Positions 55,964 through 64,000 of a stretch of DNA of 64,000 bases are shown one piece after another (the stretch's first letter is position 1; each line of letters begins with the position of its first letter). The DNA lies in NCBI RefSeq assembly GCF_003045775.1, contig NZ_PXNS01000006.1:124001-188000 (forward strand), written 5' to 3'. The notes beneath the pieces are model-generated. The model ran no database searches. It was not told the origin of the DNA and was given only the letters and a program-made list of their open reading frames with translations. A program made the position numbers and the translations under genes. The DNA is from Halomonas litopenaei (GTDB lineage: Bacteria; Pseudomonadota; Gammaproteobacteria; Pseudomonadales; Halomonadaceae).

Positions 55964-57046
55964 ATGTTGCTTTTCCTGGCTGAATTGTTGGCGAACTATC
56001 AAAGCGCCTTCAACGTCTTTGGATACCTCACCCTGAGGATGATTCTGGCGACCATCACCGCGCTGGTGCTGTGTCTGTGGTTTGGCCCCCTGATGATCCG
56101 CCGTCTGGTGGAGCGTCAGATCGGCCAGGCGGTGCGCGATGACGGTCCCCAGTCCCACCTGTCCAAGGCCGGTACGCCGACCATGGGCGGCGCCATGATC
56201 CTGATGGCCATGGCCGTCAGTACCCTGCTGTGGGGCGATCTGACCAACCATTATGTGTGGGTGGTGCTGGTCGTCACGCTGGGCTTCGGCGCCATCGGCT
56301 GGGTCGACGACTATCGCAAGGTAGTGGAAAAGAACCCGCGTGGACTGCCGGCTCGCTGGAAGTACTTCTGGCAGTCGGTGATCGGCCTGGGGGCTGCCGT
56401 GGTGCTCTACCTGACCGCGGCCTCGCCGGTGGAAACCAGCCTGATCCTGCCGCTGCTCAAGGACTTCGTGCTGCCCCTGGGTGGCTTCTACATCCTGCTG
56501 ACCTACCTGGTGATCGTCGGCTCCTCCAACGCAGTCAACCTGACCGACGGCCTCGACGGCCTGGCGATCATGCCCACGGTGATGGTCGCCATGGGCCTTG
56601 GCGTCTTCGCCTACGCCAGCGGCAACGCGGTATTCTCCGAGTACCTGCAGATTCCGATGATCCCCGGTGCCGGCGAGCTGGCGGTATTCTGCGCCACCAT
56701 TTCCGGCGCCGGACTCGGCTTTCTGTGGTTCAACACCTATCCCGCCCAGGTGTTCATGGGTGACGTTGGCGCCCTGGCGCTGGGTGCGGCCCTGGGCGTG
56801 GTCGCGGTGATCGTGCGCCAGGAAGTGGTGCTGTTCATCATGGGTGGCGTCTTCGTCATGGAGACCATCTCGGTGATCCTTCAGGTCGGCTCCTACAAGC
56901 TGACGGGTCGTCGTATCTTCCGCATGGCGCCGCTGCATCACCACTTCGAGCTCAAGGGCTGGCCCGAGCCTCGCGTAATCGTGCGCTTCTGGATCATCAC
57001 CGTGGTGCTGGTCCTGCTGGGTCTGGCCACCCTCAAGATCCGCTGA
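55964..57046 (+). CDS. mraY: Phospho-MurNAc-pentapeptide transferase
   Basis: A 360-residue inner-membrane enzyme with ten helices that makes lipid I. Motifs [32 protein letters not shown] and [10 protein letters not shown], plus [12 protein letters not shown], are intact. Nine bases after murF. Confidence 0.98.
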   Translation: MLLFLAELLANYQSAFNVFGYLTLRMILATITALVLCLWFGPLMIRRLVERQIGQAVRDDGPQSHLSKAGTPTMGGAMILMAMAVSTLLWGDLTNHYVWVVLVVTLGFGAIGWVDDYRKVVEKNPRGLPARWKYFWQSVIGLGAAVVLYLTAASPVETSLILPLLKDFVLPLGGFYILLTYLVIVGSSNAVNLTDGLDGLAIMPTVMVAMGLGVFAYASGNAVFSEYLQIPMIPGAGELAVFCATISGAGLGFLWFNTYPAQVFMGDVGALALGAALGVVAVIVRQEVVLFIMGGVFVMETISVILQVGSYKLTGRRIFRMAPLHHHFELKGWPEPRVIVRFWIITVVLVLLGLATLKIR

Positions 57047-57053
57047 GGTGGCC

Positions 57054-58469
57054 ATGGACGCCAGTCAGGATGTGCGACTGCCGCAACGCCATGTCGTGCC
57101 CGCCCACCTGAGCGTGGTGGTAGGGCTCGGCCTGTCGGGGATGGCGATCTGTCGTCATCTCAAGCGTGAAGGCCGCGATTTCATGGTGGTGGATACCCGC
57201 GAGGCGCCGCCGGGACTCGACGTCTTCCTGGCGGACTTTCCGGGGGTGCCGGTGCGCCTGGGGCCGCTCGATGGATTGGTGCTGGACGACGCGCGGGAGG
57301 TGATCCTGAGCCCCGGCATCGACCCCCATCAGGCGTGCTTCGAGACGCCGGCCAGGCGCATCGATCCGGATACCGGCGAGCCCCGTCTGGTGGGTGAGAT
57401 CGCGCTGTTCCGGCGGGCCTGTCGCGCGCCGCTGGCGGCCATCACCGGTGCCAACGCTAAGTCCACCGTGACCACCCTGGTCGGCGAGATGGCCCGCGAG
57501 GCGGGGCGGCGGGTGGCCGTGGGGGGTAACCTCGGTACCCCGGCGCTGGACCTGCTGGTGCAGGAACCCGAGGCGGATCTCTTTGTGCTGGAGCTGTCCA
57601 GCTTTCAGCTCGAGACGACCCCGTGTCTGGGGGCCGACAGTGCTGCCTTCCTGAACCTCAGCGAGGACCACCTCGATCGCCACGGCGACATGGCCGGCTA
57701 TCGCCGCGCCAAGCTCGCGATCTTTCGTGGTGCCAGGCACGCGGTGGTCAACGCCGAGGACCCCCTGACCTGGCCCGACGAGGCGTTGCCTGCACTGTCG
57801 CGCTTCGGCGTGATGGCGCCGCAATCCGGCGACGACTGGGGCGTGGTGGAGCACCAGGGCGAGCCCTGGTTCTTCCACGCGGACCAACCGCTGTTGCCGG
57901 TGGCTCGCATGCGCCAGAGCGGCCGTCACCACCAGGCCAATGCGCTGGCCGCCCTGGCCATGGGCCAGCGTCTCGGTTTTCCGCTGGAGGCCATGGCCCG
58001 GGTGCTCGAACGTTTCAGCGGGCTTGCCCACCGCAGCGAGTGGCTCGCCACCATCGACGACGTCGACTGGATCAACGACTCCAAGGGCACCAATGTGGGC
58101 GCGACCCTGGCCGCCATCGCCGGACTCGGCCCGACCCTGGATGGGCGTCTGGTGCTGCTGGCCGGCGGTGTCGGCAAGGGTGCCGATTTCTCGCCGCTGG
58201 CCGCCCCGCTGTCGCGCTACGCCCGTGAGGTGGTGCTGTTCGGCCGCGACGCCGAGGCGCTGGCCCAGGCCCTGAAGGGCGCGGTCGCCATCACCCGCGT
58301 CGACGACCTGGACGCAGCCATGTGTCGCGCACGGGATGTGGCAAGGCCCGGTGATGCGGTGCTGCTGTCACCGGCCTGCGCCAGTCTCGATCAGTTCGTC
58401 AACTATCAGGCCAGGGGAGACGCCTTTCGCGCCTGGGTGCAGGACCTTTCCAGCGGAGCCAAGCCATGA
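57054..58469 (+). CDS. murD: UDP-MurNAc-L-alanine:D-glutamate ligase
   Basis: A 471-residue Mur ligase. The N-terminal VVVGLGLSGMAICRHL, the ATP loop GANAKSTVTTL (near residue 130, with Ala in place of the usual Gly-Lys context as in other MurD) and SKGTNVGATLAAI are seen. An ATG at 57054 with GAGG six bases upstream is chosen; a GTG at 57048 is possible. Overlaps ftsW by four bases. Confidence 0.95.
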   Translation: MDASQDVRLPQRHVVPAHLSVVVGLGLSGMAICRHLKREGRDFMVVDTREAPPGLDVFLADFPGVPVRLGPLDGLVLDDAREVILSPGIDPHQACFETPARRIDPDTGEPRLVGEIALFRRACRAPLAAITGANAKSTVTTLVGEMAREAGRRVAVGGNLGTPALDLLVQEPEADLFVLELSSFQLETTPCLGADSAAFLNLSEDHLDRHGDMAGYRRAKLAIFRGARHAVVNAEDPLTWPDEALPALSRFGVMAPQSGDDWGVVEHQGEPWFFHADQPLLPVARMRQSGRHHQANALAALAMGQRLGFPLEAMARVLERFSGLAHRSEWLATIDDVDWINDSKGTNVGATLAAIAGLGPTLDGRLVLLAGGVGKGADFSPLAAPLSRYAREVVLFGRDAEALAQALKGAVAITRVDDLDAAMCRARDVARPGDAVLLSPACASLDQFVNYQARGDAFRAWVQDLSSGAKP

Positions 58470-59710
58470 GTCGTCTCGCCCGATCTCGCCAGCGCCTCGG
58501 TGCCCTGCGCGAGCGTCTTTCCACCCGCGACCATGCCTTCGATGGCTGGCTGGTGGTGGCTACTCTGTCGCTTCTGCTGATCGGCTGGGTGATGGTGACG
58601 TCGGCCTCCACCGAGGTGGCGTCGAGCCTGACCGGCAACGCCTGGTACTTCAGTATTCGCCACGGCATCTTCGTGCTGGGTGGGTTGACCGTGGGGTGCC
58701 TGGCGCTGCGCGTCCCCCTGGCCTGGTGGAAGGCCAATGGCCCGCTGCTGCTGGTGGTGGGGCTGGTGCTGCTGTTGCTGGTACTGCTGGTGGGGCGCGA
58801 GGTCAACGGCAGCCGCCGCTGGCTGTCGATCCCCGGGGTGCCCTTCAATCTACAGGCCTCGGAGGTCGCCAAGCTCTGCTTGATCGCTTACATGGCGGGC
58901 TATCTGGAACGCTTTCTGCCACAGGTCAGGCGTCAGTGGGGGGCCTTTCTGCGCCCGTTGGTAGTGGTTGGAGTGGTGGCCGTGCTGCTGATCCTCGAGC
59001 CCGACTACGGCGGTGTGGTGGTCATGACCAGCTGCGTCATGGGCATGTTGCTGATGGCCGGGGCGCCCTGGGGGCGCTTTCTGCTGTTGTTCGTGCTGGT
59101 GGGAACCCTGGGTGCCATCCTGGCGGTGGCCGAACCTTACCGCATGGCGAGACTGACAAGTTTCATCGATCCCTGGGCGGACCAGTTCGCCAGCGGTTAC
59201 CAGCTGACCCAGGCGCTGATCGCCTTCGGTCGCGGCCACTTGATCGGCATGGGCCTCGGCAACAGCGTACAGAAGCTGTTCTACCTGCCGGAGGCCCACA
59301 CCGACTTTGTCTTTGCGGTGCTGGCCGAAGAGCTCGGCATGGTCGGCGCGATCGCCGTGGTCGGCCTGTTCGCACTGCTGGTGTGGCGGGCCATGGCGGT
59401 TGGGCGTCGGGCCGAGCTTGCGAGGCTACCGTTTGCCGCCTACCTGAGCTATGGCATCGCCCTGGTGATCGGCGCCCAGGCCTTTATCAACATCGCGGTG
59501 AGTACCGGCATGTTGCCGACCAAGGGGTTGACCCTGCCGCTGTTGTCCTACGGTGGGTCGAGCCTGGTGGTGAGCTGTATCATGGTGGCGTTGTTGCTGC
59601 GGGTGGACATCGAGACGCGCGAGCGCCAGCGTCGGCAGTCGCCGGCGGCGCGGCGTGACCAGGCCCGCGAAGCGCCCAGGAGAACCAAGGCTGCAGGAGT
59701 GAAGCCGTGA
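58466..59710 (+). CDS. ftsW: Peptidoglycan glycosyltransferase FtsW
   Basis: A 414-residue SEDS-family protein with ten helices. REVNGSRRWLSIPGVPFNLQASE and the periplasmic-loop catalytic-type stretch (HTDFVFAVLAEELG) and LTLPLLSYGGSS are diagnostic. It polymerises septal glycan together with FtsI. Overlaps murD (ATGA) and murG (GTGA). Confidence 0.97.
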   Translation: MSRLARSRQRLGALRERLSTRDHAFDGWLVVATLSLLLIGWVMVTSASTEVASSLTGNAWYFSIRHGIFVLGGLTVGCLALRVPLAWWKANGPLLLVVGLVLLLLVLLVGREVNGSRRWLSIPGVPFNLQASEVAKLCLIAYMAGYLERFLPQVRRQWGAFLRPLVVVGVVAVLLILEPDYGGVVVMTSCVMGMLLMAGAPWGRFLLLFVLVGTLGAILAVAEPYRMARLTSFIDPWADQFASGYQLTQALIAFGRGHLIGMGLGNSVQKLFYLPEAHTDFVFAVLAEELGMVGAIAVVGLFALLVWRAMAVGRRAELARLPFAAYLSYGIALVIGAQAFINIAVSTGMLPTKGLTLPLLSYGGSSLVVSCIMVALLLRVDIETRERQRRQSPAARRDQAREAPRRTKAAGVKP

Positions 59711-60792
59711 GTGACACACAGGGAAGGCGAGCGCTGATCATGGCCGGCGGCACCGGGGGGCACGTCATCCCGGCGCTGTCGCTGGCCAGGGGATTGCAGC
59801 AGCAGGGCGTCGAGGTGGCGTGGCTGGGTAGTCCCAGAGGTATCGAGAATCGCCTGGTGCCCGAGGCCGGCATAGTGCTTCACCAGATCGCCATCAGCGG
59901 CCTCAGGGGCAACGGTCTGGCGGGCTGGCTCAAGGCGCCGGTGCGTCTAGGACGCGCCGTGTGCCAGGCGAGAAGCGTGATTCGCGAGTTCGACCCACAG
60001 CTGGTGGTCGGGCTCGGAGGCTTTGCCAGCGGCCCCGGCGGGCTTGCCGCCCGACTGTGCGGCAGACCGCTGGTCATCCACGAGCAGAACGCCGTGGCCG
60101 GGCTGACCAATCGTGCACTGTCGCACCTGGCCAAGCGAGTCTACGCCGCCTTTCCCCAGGCCTTCGGTGGCCGCGCCGAGGTCGTCGGCAATCCGGTCAG
60201 GGATGACATCGCCGCCCTCGGCGAGAGTGCACGCGTGGCCGACCAGATGCGCGGGCGACGCCTGCGGCTGCTGGTGGTCGGCGGCTCCCTGGGGGCGCTG
60301 GCGCTTAACCAGCAGATGCCCAGAGCGCTGGCCGAGCTACCCCCCGAGTCGCGTCCCGAGGTGCGCCACCAGGCCGGTAGAGACAAGGACCAGGCGACCC
60401 GCGAGGGCTATCAGGCTGCCGGCGTTGACGCCGAGGTCAGCGACTTTATCGCTGACATGGCCGACGCCTACGATTGGGCGGATCTGGTGGTCTGTCGTTC
60501 CGGCGCGCTGACCGTGGCGGAGCTGGCGGCGGCGGCCAAGCCGGCGCTGTTCGTACCCTTTCCCCACGCCGTGGATGATCATCAGACGGCCAACGCCCAG
60601 GCGCTGGTCGGTGCCGGTGCCGCGGCGCTTATTCAGCAGCGTGACATGAATCCGACGTCCCTGGCCGAGCGCCTGGGGACCTTGCTTGAGCCCGACACCC
60701 TGGCGGCCATGGCGAGCAAGGCAAGGGCCGAGGCCCACCTTGACGCTGTGGAACGGCTGGTGGCGGGCTGTATGGAGACAGGTTTTGAGTAA
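59707..60792 (+). CDS. murG: UDP-GlcNAc:lipid I N-acetylglucosaminyltransferase
   Basis: A 361-residue GT-B enzyme that makes lipid [42 protein letters not shown] and [15 protein letters not shown] are typical. The start is a GTG at 59707 overlapping the ftsW stop. Confidence 0.97.
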   Translation: MSDTQGRRALIMAGGTGGHVIPALSLARGLQQQGVEVAWLGSPRGIENRLVPEAGIVLHQIAISGLRGNGLAGWLKAPVRLGRAVCQARSVIREFDPQLVVGLGGFASGPGGLAARLCGRPLVIHEQNAVAGLTNRALSHLAKRVYAAFPQAFGGRAEVVGNPVRDDIAALGESARVADQMRGRRLRLLVVGGSLGALALNQQMPRALAELPPESRPEVRHQAGRDKDQATREGYQAAGVDAEVSDFIADMADAYDWADLVVCRSGALTVAELAAAAKPALFVPFPHAVDDHQTANAQALVGAGAAALIQQRDMNPTSLAERLGTLLEPDTLAAMASKARAEAHLDAVERLVAGCMETGFE

Positions 60793-62269
60793 TTCGACCC
60801 AAGGGCCGGTCCCCGGCCAACTGAGCTCATCCGCTGCCACCAGGCCCGGTCTCGGCATGCGGCGCATTCGTCGTATCCACTTCGTCGGCATCGGCGGCGC
60901 CGGCATGTGCGGCATCGCCGAGGTGCTGGCCAATCAGGGCTACCAGGTCAGCGGCAGCGATCTGCGTCATTCGTCGGTGGTGGCGCGACTCGAACAGTGC
61001 GGCGCCCAGGTGTTCATCGGACACGCTGCCGAGCACGCTGCCGGTGCCGATGTGGTGGTGGTATCCACTGCCGTGGACGCGGACAACCCGGAGCTTGTGT
61101 GGGCCCACGAGCATCGCGTGCCGGTGGTACGTCGCGCCGAGATGCTGGCCGAGCTGATGCGCTTCCGTCACGGCATCGCCGTGGCCGGGACCCATGGCAA
61201 GACCACCACCACCAGCCTGACCGCCACTCTTCTGGGTGAGGGCGGGCTGGACCCGACCTTCGTCATCGGCGGCAAGCTGACCAGCGCCGGCACCAACGCC
61301 CAGTTGGGGCAGGGCGACTACCTGGTGGCCGAGGCGGACGAGTCCGATGCCTCCTTTCTGCACCTGCAGCCGATGGTCAGCATCGTCACCAATATCGATG
61401 CCGACCATATGAGCACCTATGGTGGCGACTTCGAGCGTCTCAAGCACACCTTCATCGAGTTTCTGCATAACCTGCCGTTCTACGGACTGGCGATACTGTG
61501 TATCGATGACGACAACGTGCGTGGCCTGCTCGACCGCATCAATCGCCAGTTCGTCACCTACGGCTTCTCCGACGACGCCGACTATCGCATCGAGAACTTC
61601 ACCCAGAGTGCCGGCGAAGTCCGCTTTACCGCAGTGCGGCCCGGCAACCTCGAGGATCTCGATGTCAGTCTGGCCATGCCGGGCCGTCACAATGCGCTCA
61701 ATGCGCTGGCGGCGATCGCCGTGGCCAGCGACGCCGGGGTCGACGCCGAGGCGATTCTGCGGGGACTCGCGAGCTTTGCCGGGGTTGGCCGTCGCTTCCA
61801 GGTACACGGTCACTTCGCCGCGCCCAACGGTGAAGGTGAGGTGATGCTGGTGGACGACTATGGTCACCACCCCCGCGAGGTGGAGATGGTCATCAAGGCG
61901 GTGCGCGATGGCTGGTCCGAGCGCCGGCTGGTGATGGTCTACCAGCCCCACCGCTACTCACGCACGCGCGATCTCTACGAGGACTTCGTCAGGGTGCTGT
62001 CCGGCGTCGATACGCTGGTACTGCTCGACGTCTACAGTGCCGGCGAAGCCGCGCTGCCCGGCGCCGATGGTCGCAGCCTGGCGGGTTCCATCCGTCAGCG
62101 TGGCGAAGTCGATCCGATCTTCGCCCAGGACAAGGCGGAATTGCCGGCGCTGCTGGCCAAGGTGCTCAGACCCGGCGATATCCTGATTACTCAGGGCGCC
62201 GGTGACGTGGGTGGCATCTCCCAGCGTCTGGCGGATGCCCAGCTTCAGTTCGACGAGGTGATCCTGTGA
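60785..62269 (+). CDS. murC: UDP-N-acetylmuramate:L-alanine ligase
   Basis: A 494-residue Mur ligase that adds the first amino acid. [18 protein letters not shown], the ATP loop [12 protein letters not shown], and [11 protein letters not shown] are intact. A TTG at 60785 is chosen: GGAG lies seven bases upstream and it overlaps the murG end by eight bases, as expected from the coupled neighbours. It gives a leader of 24 residues before [12 protein letters not shown]. coli MurC has a similar leader of about 15. An ATG at 60857 lacks a good ribosome-binding site and is the alternative (470 residues). Confidence 0.93.
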   Translation: MSNSTQGPVPGQLSSSAATRPGLGMRRIRRIHFVGIGGAGMCGIAEVLANQGYQVSGSDLRHSSVVARLEQCGAQVFIGHAAEHAAGADVVVVSTAVDADNPELVWAHEHRVPVVRRAEMLAELMRFRHGIAVAGTHGKTTTTSLTATLLGEGGLDPTFVIGGKLTSAGTNAQLGQGDYLVAEADESDASFLHLQPMVSIVTNIDADHMSTYGGDFERLKHTFIEFLHNLPFYGLAILCIDDDNVRGLLDRINRQFVTYGFSDDADYRIENFTQSAGEVRFTAVRPGNLEDLDVSLAMPGRHNALNALAAIAVASDAGVDAEAILRGLASFAGVGRRFQVHGHFAAPNGEGEVMLVDDYGHHPREVEMVIKAVRDGWSERRLVMVYQPHRYSRTRDLYEDFVRVLSGVDTLVLLDVYSAGEAALPGADGRSLAGSIRQRGEVDPIFAQDKAELPALLAKVLRPGDILITQGAGDVGGISQRLADAQLQFDEVIL

Positions 62270-63192
62270 CACGACAAGTACAGTCCTACGGCCATGTGGT
62301 GGTCATCTACGGTGGCCATAGCGCCGAACGAGAAGTGTCGCTGAACAGCGGTGCCGCCGTGCTGGCGGCGTGTCAGCGCCAGGGCCTTGAAGTGACCGGC
62401 TATGACCTTGCCGAGGGCGGCGTTGCCGGGCTGCAGGCGCTGAACCCCGATCTGGTGTTCATTGCCTTGCACGGCAGGGGAGGGGAGGACGGCTGTCTGC
62501 AGGGGGCCCTGGAGCTGGCGGGAATCCCCTATACCGGCAGCGGTGTGCTGGCCTCGGCGCTGGGCATGGACAAGCTCAGGACCAAGGCGCTGTGGCAGAC
62601 CCTGGGTCTGCCGACGCCCGAGAGCGTGCTGCTGTCGCCCGAAGCCGACTGGAACGAGGTGGCCGACCGACTGGGTCTGCCGCTGGTGGTCAAGCCGGTC
62701 CATGAGGGTTCGACCATCGGCATCAGCATCGTCAACAGCCGTGATGAACTCGAAACCGCCTATCGTGAGGCTGCCACCTTCGATACTCGGGTGATGGCCG
62801 AGCGTTTTGTGTCGGGAGACGAATTTACCTTGTCGGTACTTGGCGACAGCGCGCTGCCGGCCATTCGCGTCGAGGTGCCCAGCGGCTTCTACGACTACGA
62901 GGCCAAGTACCTGTCCAACGAGACGCTTTACCACCTGCCCTGTGGTCTGGATGCCGAGCAGGAGACCGCGCTGGGCGAGCTGTGCCTGGCGGCGTTCGAG
63001 GCGGTGGGCTGTCAGGGCTGGGGCCGCGTCGATGTGATGCGCGACGCTGAAGGTCGGTTCTGGCTGCTCGAGGTCAATACCGTGCCCGGCATGACAGATC
63101 ACAGTCTGGTGCCCCAGGCGGCGGCCCATGCAGGCATCGACTTCGACGAGCTGGTCCTGCGTATTCTCGATACCGCCAGGGAGCGCGGCTGA
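62266..63192 (+). CDS. ddl: D-alanine:D-alanine ligase
   Basis: A 308-residue ATP-grasp ligase of the DdlB type. [31 protein letters not shown] and [17 protein letters not shown] are diagnostic. It starts with a GTG (62266) overlapping the murC stop. In the dcw cluster it sits between murC and ftsQ, as in E. coli. Confidence 0.96.
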   Translation: MTRQVQSYGHVVVIYGGHSAEREVSLNSGAAVLAACQRQGLEVTGYDLAEGGVAGLQALNPDLVFIALHGRGGEDGCLQGALELAGIPYTGSGVLASALGMDKLRTKALWQTLGLPTPESVLLSPEADWNEVADRLGLPLVVKPVHEGSTIGISIVNSRDELETAYREAATFDTRVMAERFVSGDEFTLSVLGDSALPAIRVEVPSGFYDYEAKYLSNETLYHLPCGLDAEQETALGELCLAAFEAVGCQGWGRVDVMRDAEGRFWLLEVNTVPGMTDHSLVPQAAAHAGIDFDELVLRILDTARERG

Positions 63193-63193
63193 G

Positions 63194-63919
63194 ATGGCCA
63201 GGCGCGGCACCTGGCTTGGCGTCGTGCTGCTGGCTGCCCTGGTGGGCGCCGGTGGCAAGGCGCTGTGGTTGTGGCTGGATCGGCCCATCGAGCGGGTGTC
63301 CATCGGTGGTGAGTTGCACCACGTGGACGCCAGCTATCTCAAGGGCCAGCTGGCGCCGCTGGTCAGGGGCCGCACCTGGCTGTCGGTGGACCTGGAGGCG
63401 CTGCGTGAGCAGGCATTGCAGGTGGGCTGGCTCAAGGAGGTGCGTATTCGTCGCGAGTGGCCCAATGCACTGACCTTCGAGCTCGAGGAGCAGCGCCCGG
63501 TGGCGCGCTGGAACGACGATCAACTGCTCAACGGCGATGGCGAGCCCTTTGTCTTTGCCCCGGTGGAGCCGCCCATGGGACTGCCGGATATGGCGGGGCC
63601 CGGTGGCGCCGGTCCCGAGGTGCTGGCCTACTTCGATGACCTGGGGCAGCGGCTGGACAAGATGGGGCTCGGGATCGACCAGCTACGTCTGGAAGCCCGC
63701 GGCGCCTGGCGCTTTCAGCTGGACAGCGGCGTCTGGATCATGCTCGGCCGTGGAGATCTGGACGCCCGCCTCGGGCGCCTCGAGGCGGCCTGGCGGCGTG
63801 AACTGGGTGAGGTCGCGTCGCACATTCGCTACATCGATCTGCGCTACCCCAACGGCGTCGCCGTGGCCTGGCATGGCGAGACGGAGCCGGTCGATGATGA
63901 GGCCGCGACTCGCGGTTAA
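63194..63919 (+). CDS. ftsQ: Cell division protein FtsQ
   Basis: A 241-residue bitopic protein: N-terminal helix (TWLGVVLLAALVGAGGKALWLWL), POTRA domain (residues about 28-98; IERVSIGGELHHVDASYLKGQL) and a beta domain. It recruits FtsBL to the septum. The ATG at 63194 lies two bases after the ddl stop. The cytoplasmic tail is very short (four residues before the helix). Confidence 0.95.
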   Translation: MARRGTWLGVVLLAALVGAGGKALWLWLDRPIERVSIGGELHHVDASYLKGQLAPLVRGRTWLSVDLEALREQALQVGWLKEVRIRREWPNALTFELEEQRPVARWNDDQLLNGDGEPFVFAPVEPPMGLPDMAGPGGAGPEVLAYFDDLGQRLDKMGLGIDQLRLEARGAWRFQLDSGVWIMLGRGDLDARLGRLEAAWRRELGEVASHIRYIDLRYPNGVAVAWHGETEPVDDEAATRG

Positions 63920-64000
63920 CGAAAAGACGGCATGGATCAGACGCGAGAACGGAAATATATGGCGACACTTTTCCGGCCATCGGCAAAGTTTTCTCGGTTT
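63920..64000 (+). other. Downstream of ftsQ, window end
   Basis: Eighty-one bases follow ftsQ. ftsA is expected next but its start is not recognisable. An open frame begins with ATG at 63932 and reaches the edge (23 codons), with no similarity to the FtsA N-terminus that I know. Confidence 0.3.

Overview
This 64 kb window is a GC-rich (by eye well above 60%) chromosomal segment of a gamma-proteobacterium. The encoded proteins and the gene order point to Halomonadaceae (Halomonas or a relative): the stretch mlaFEDCB-ibaG-murA-hisG-hisD, then degS, zapE, rplM-rpsI, petABC, sspAB, dolP-gmhA-yraN-lpoA / rsmI, rnpB and the dcw cluster follows the same order I know from Pseudomonas aeruginosa, with some genes missing (hisC, mraZ). 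No phage, integrase, transposase, tRNA, rRNA operon or CRISPR array was seen.

Region by region. 1-7600: fatty-acid/acyl-CoA catabolism (partial MFS transporter, acetyl-CoA acetyltransferase, TetR regulator, acyl-CoA ligase, short-chain dehydrogenase, acyl-CoA dehydrogenase), with an unusually rich set of palindromic operator candidates. 7700-11540: a four-gene siaABCD signalling operon (PP2C phosphatase, kinase, partner-switch protein, diguanylate cyclase) that sets c-di-GMP level and biofilm state. 11600-13910: small accessory genes (GNAT, CDF transporter, GFA-like protein, HTH protein). 14070-17450: an ftrABCD/fetMP-type ferrous iron uptake operon with a Fur-like box. 17450-19640: bioA with a decayed duplicate of its own 3' end and a BirA-like operator, then a small kinase-like protein. 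19690-28000 (all minus strand): the cluster yrbG-kdsD-kdsC-lptCAB-rpoN-hpf-ptsN-rapZ-ptsO, which joins LPS export and Kdo synthesis to sigma-54 and nitrogen-PTS control. 28200-35220 (plus strand): mla phospholipid transport, ibaG, murA, hisG, hisD. 35280-49330: quality control, ribosomal proteins, cytochrome bc1, SspA/SspB, envelope lipoproteins and rsmI. 49500-49890: RNase P RNA. 50030-63920: the division and cell wall cluster rsmH-ftsL-ftsI-murE-murF-mraY-murD-ftsW-murG-murC-ddl-ftsQ, with stop/start overlaps at most junctions.

Most of the window is conserved core genome. The unusual material lies in the non-coding DNA: (i) a run of four or five different perfect palindromes packed into 92 bp before the acyl-CoA ligase, one of which recurs in the promoter of the adjacent tetR gene; (ii) a 10-4-10 palindrome of PsrA type on a recognisable promoter of the acyl-CoA dehydrogenase; (iii) a near-consensus sigma-54 promoter in front of rpoN itself; (iv) a recurrent pattern in which the last codons plus stop codon of a gene are tandemly duplicated (thiolase, bioA, the kinase-like gene, and a related repeat after sspB); (v) a 35-bp direct repeat that supplies the -35 element of rnpB. 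I did not find a complete novel multi-gene system; these regulatory and repeat structures are the best leads.
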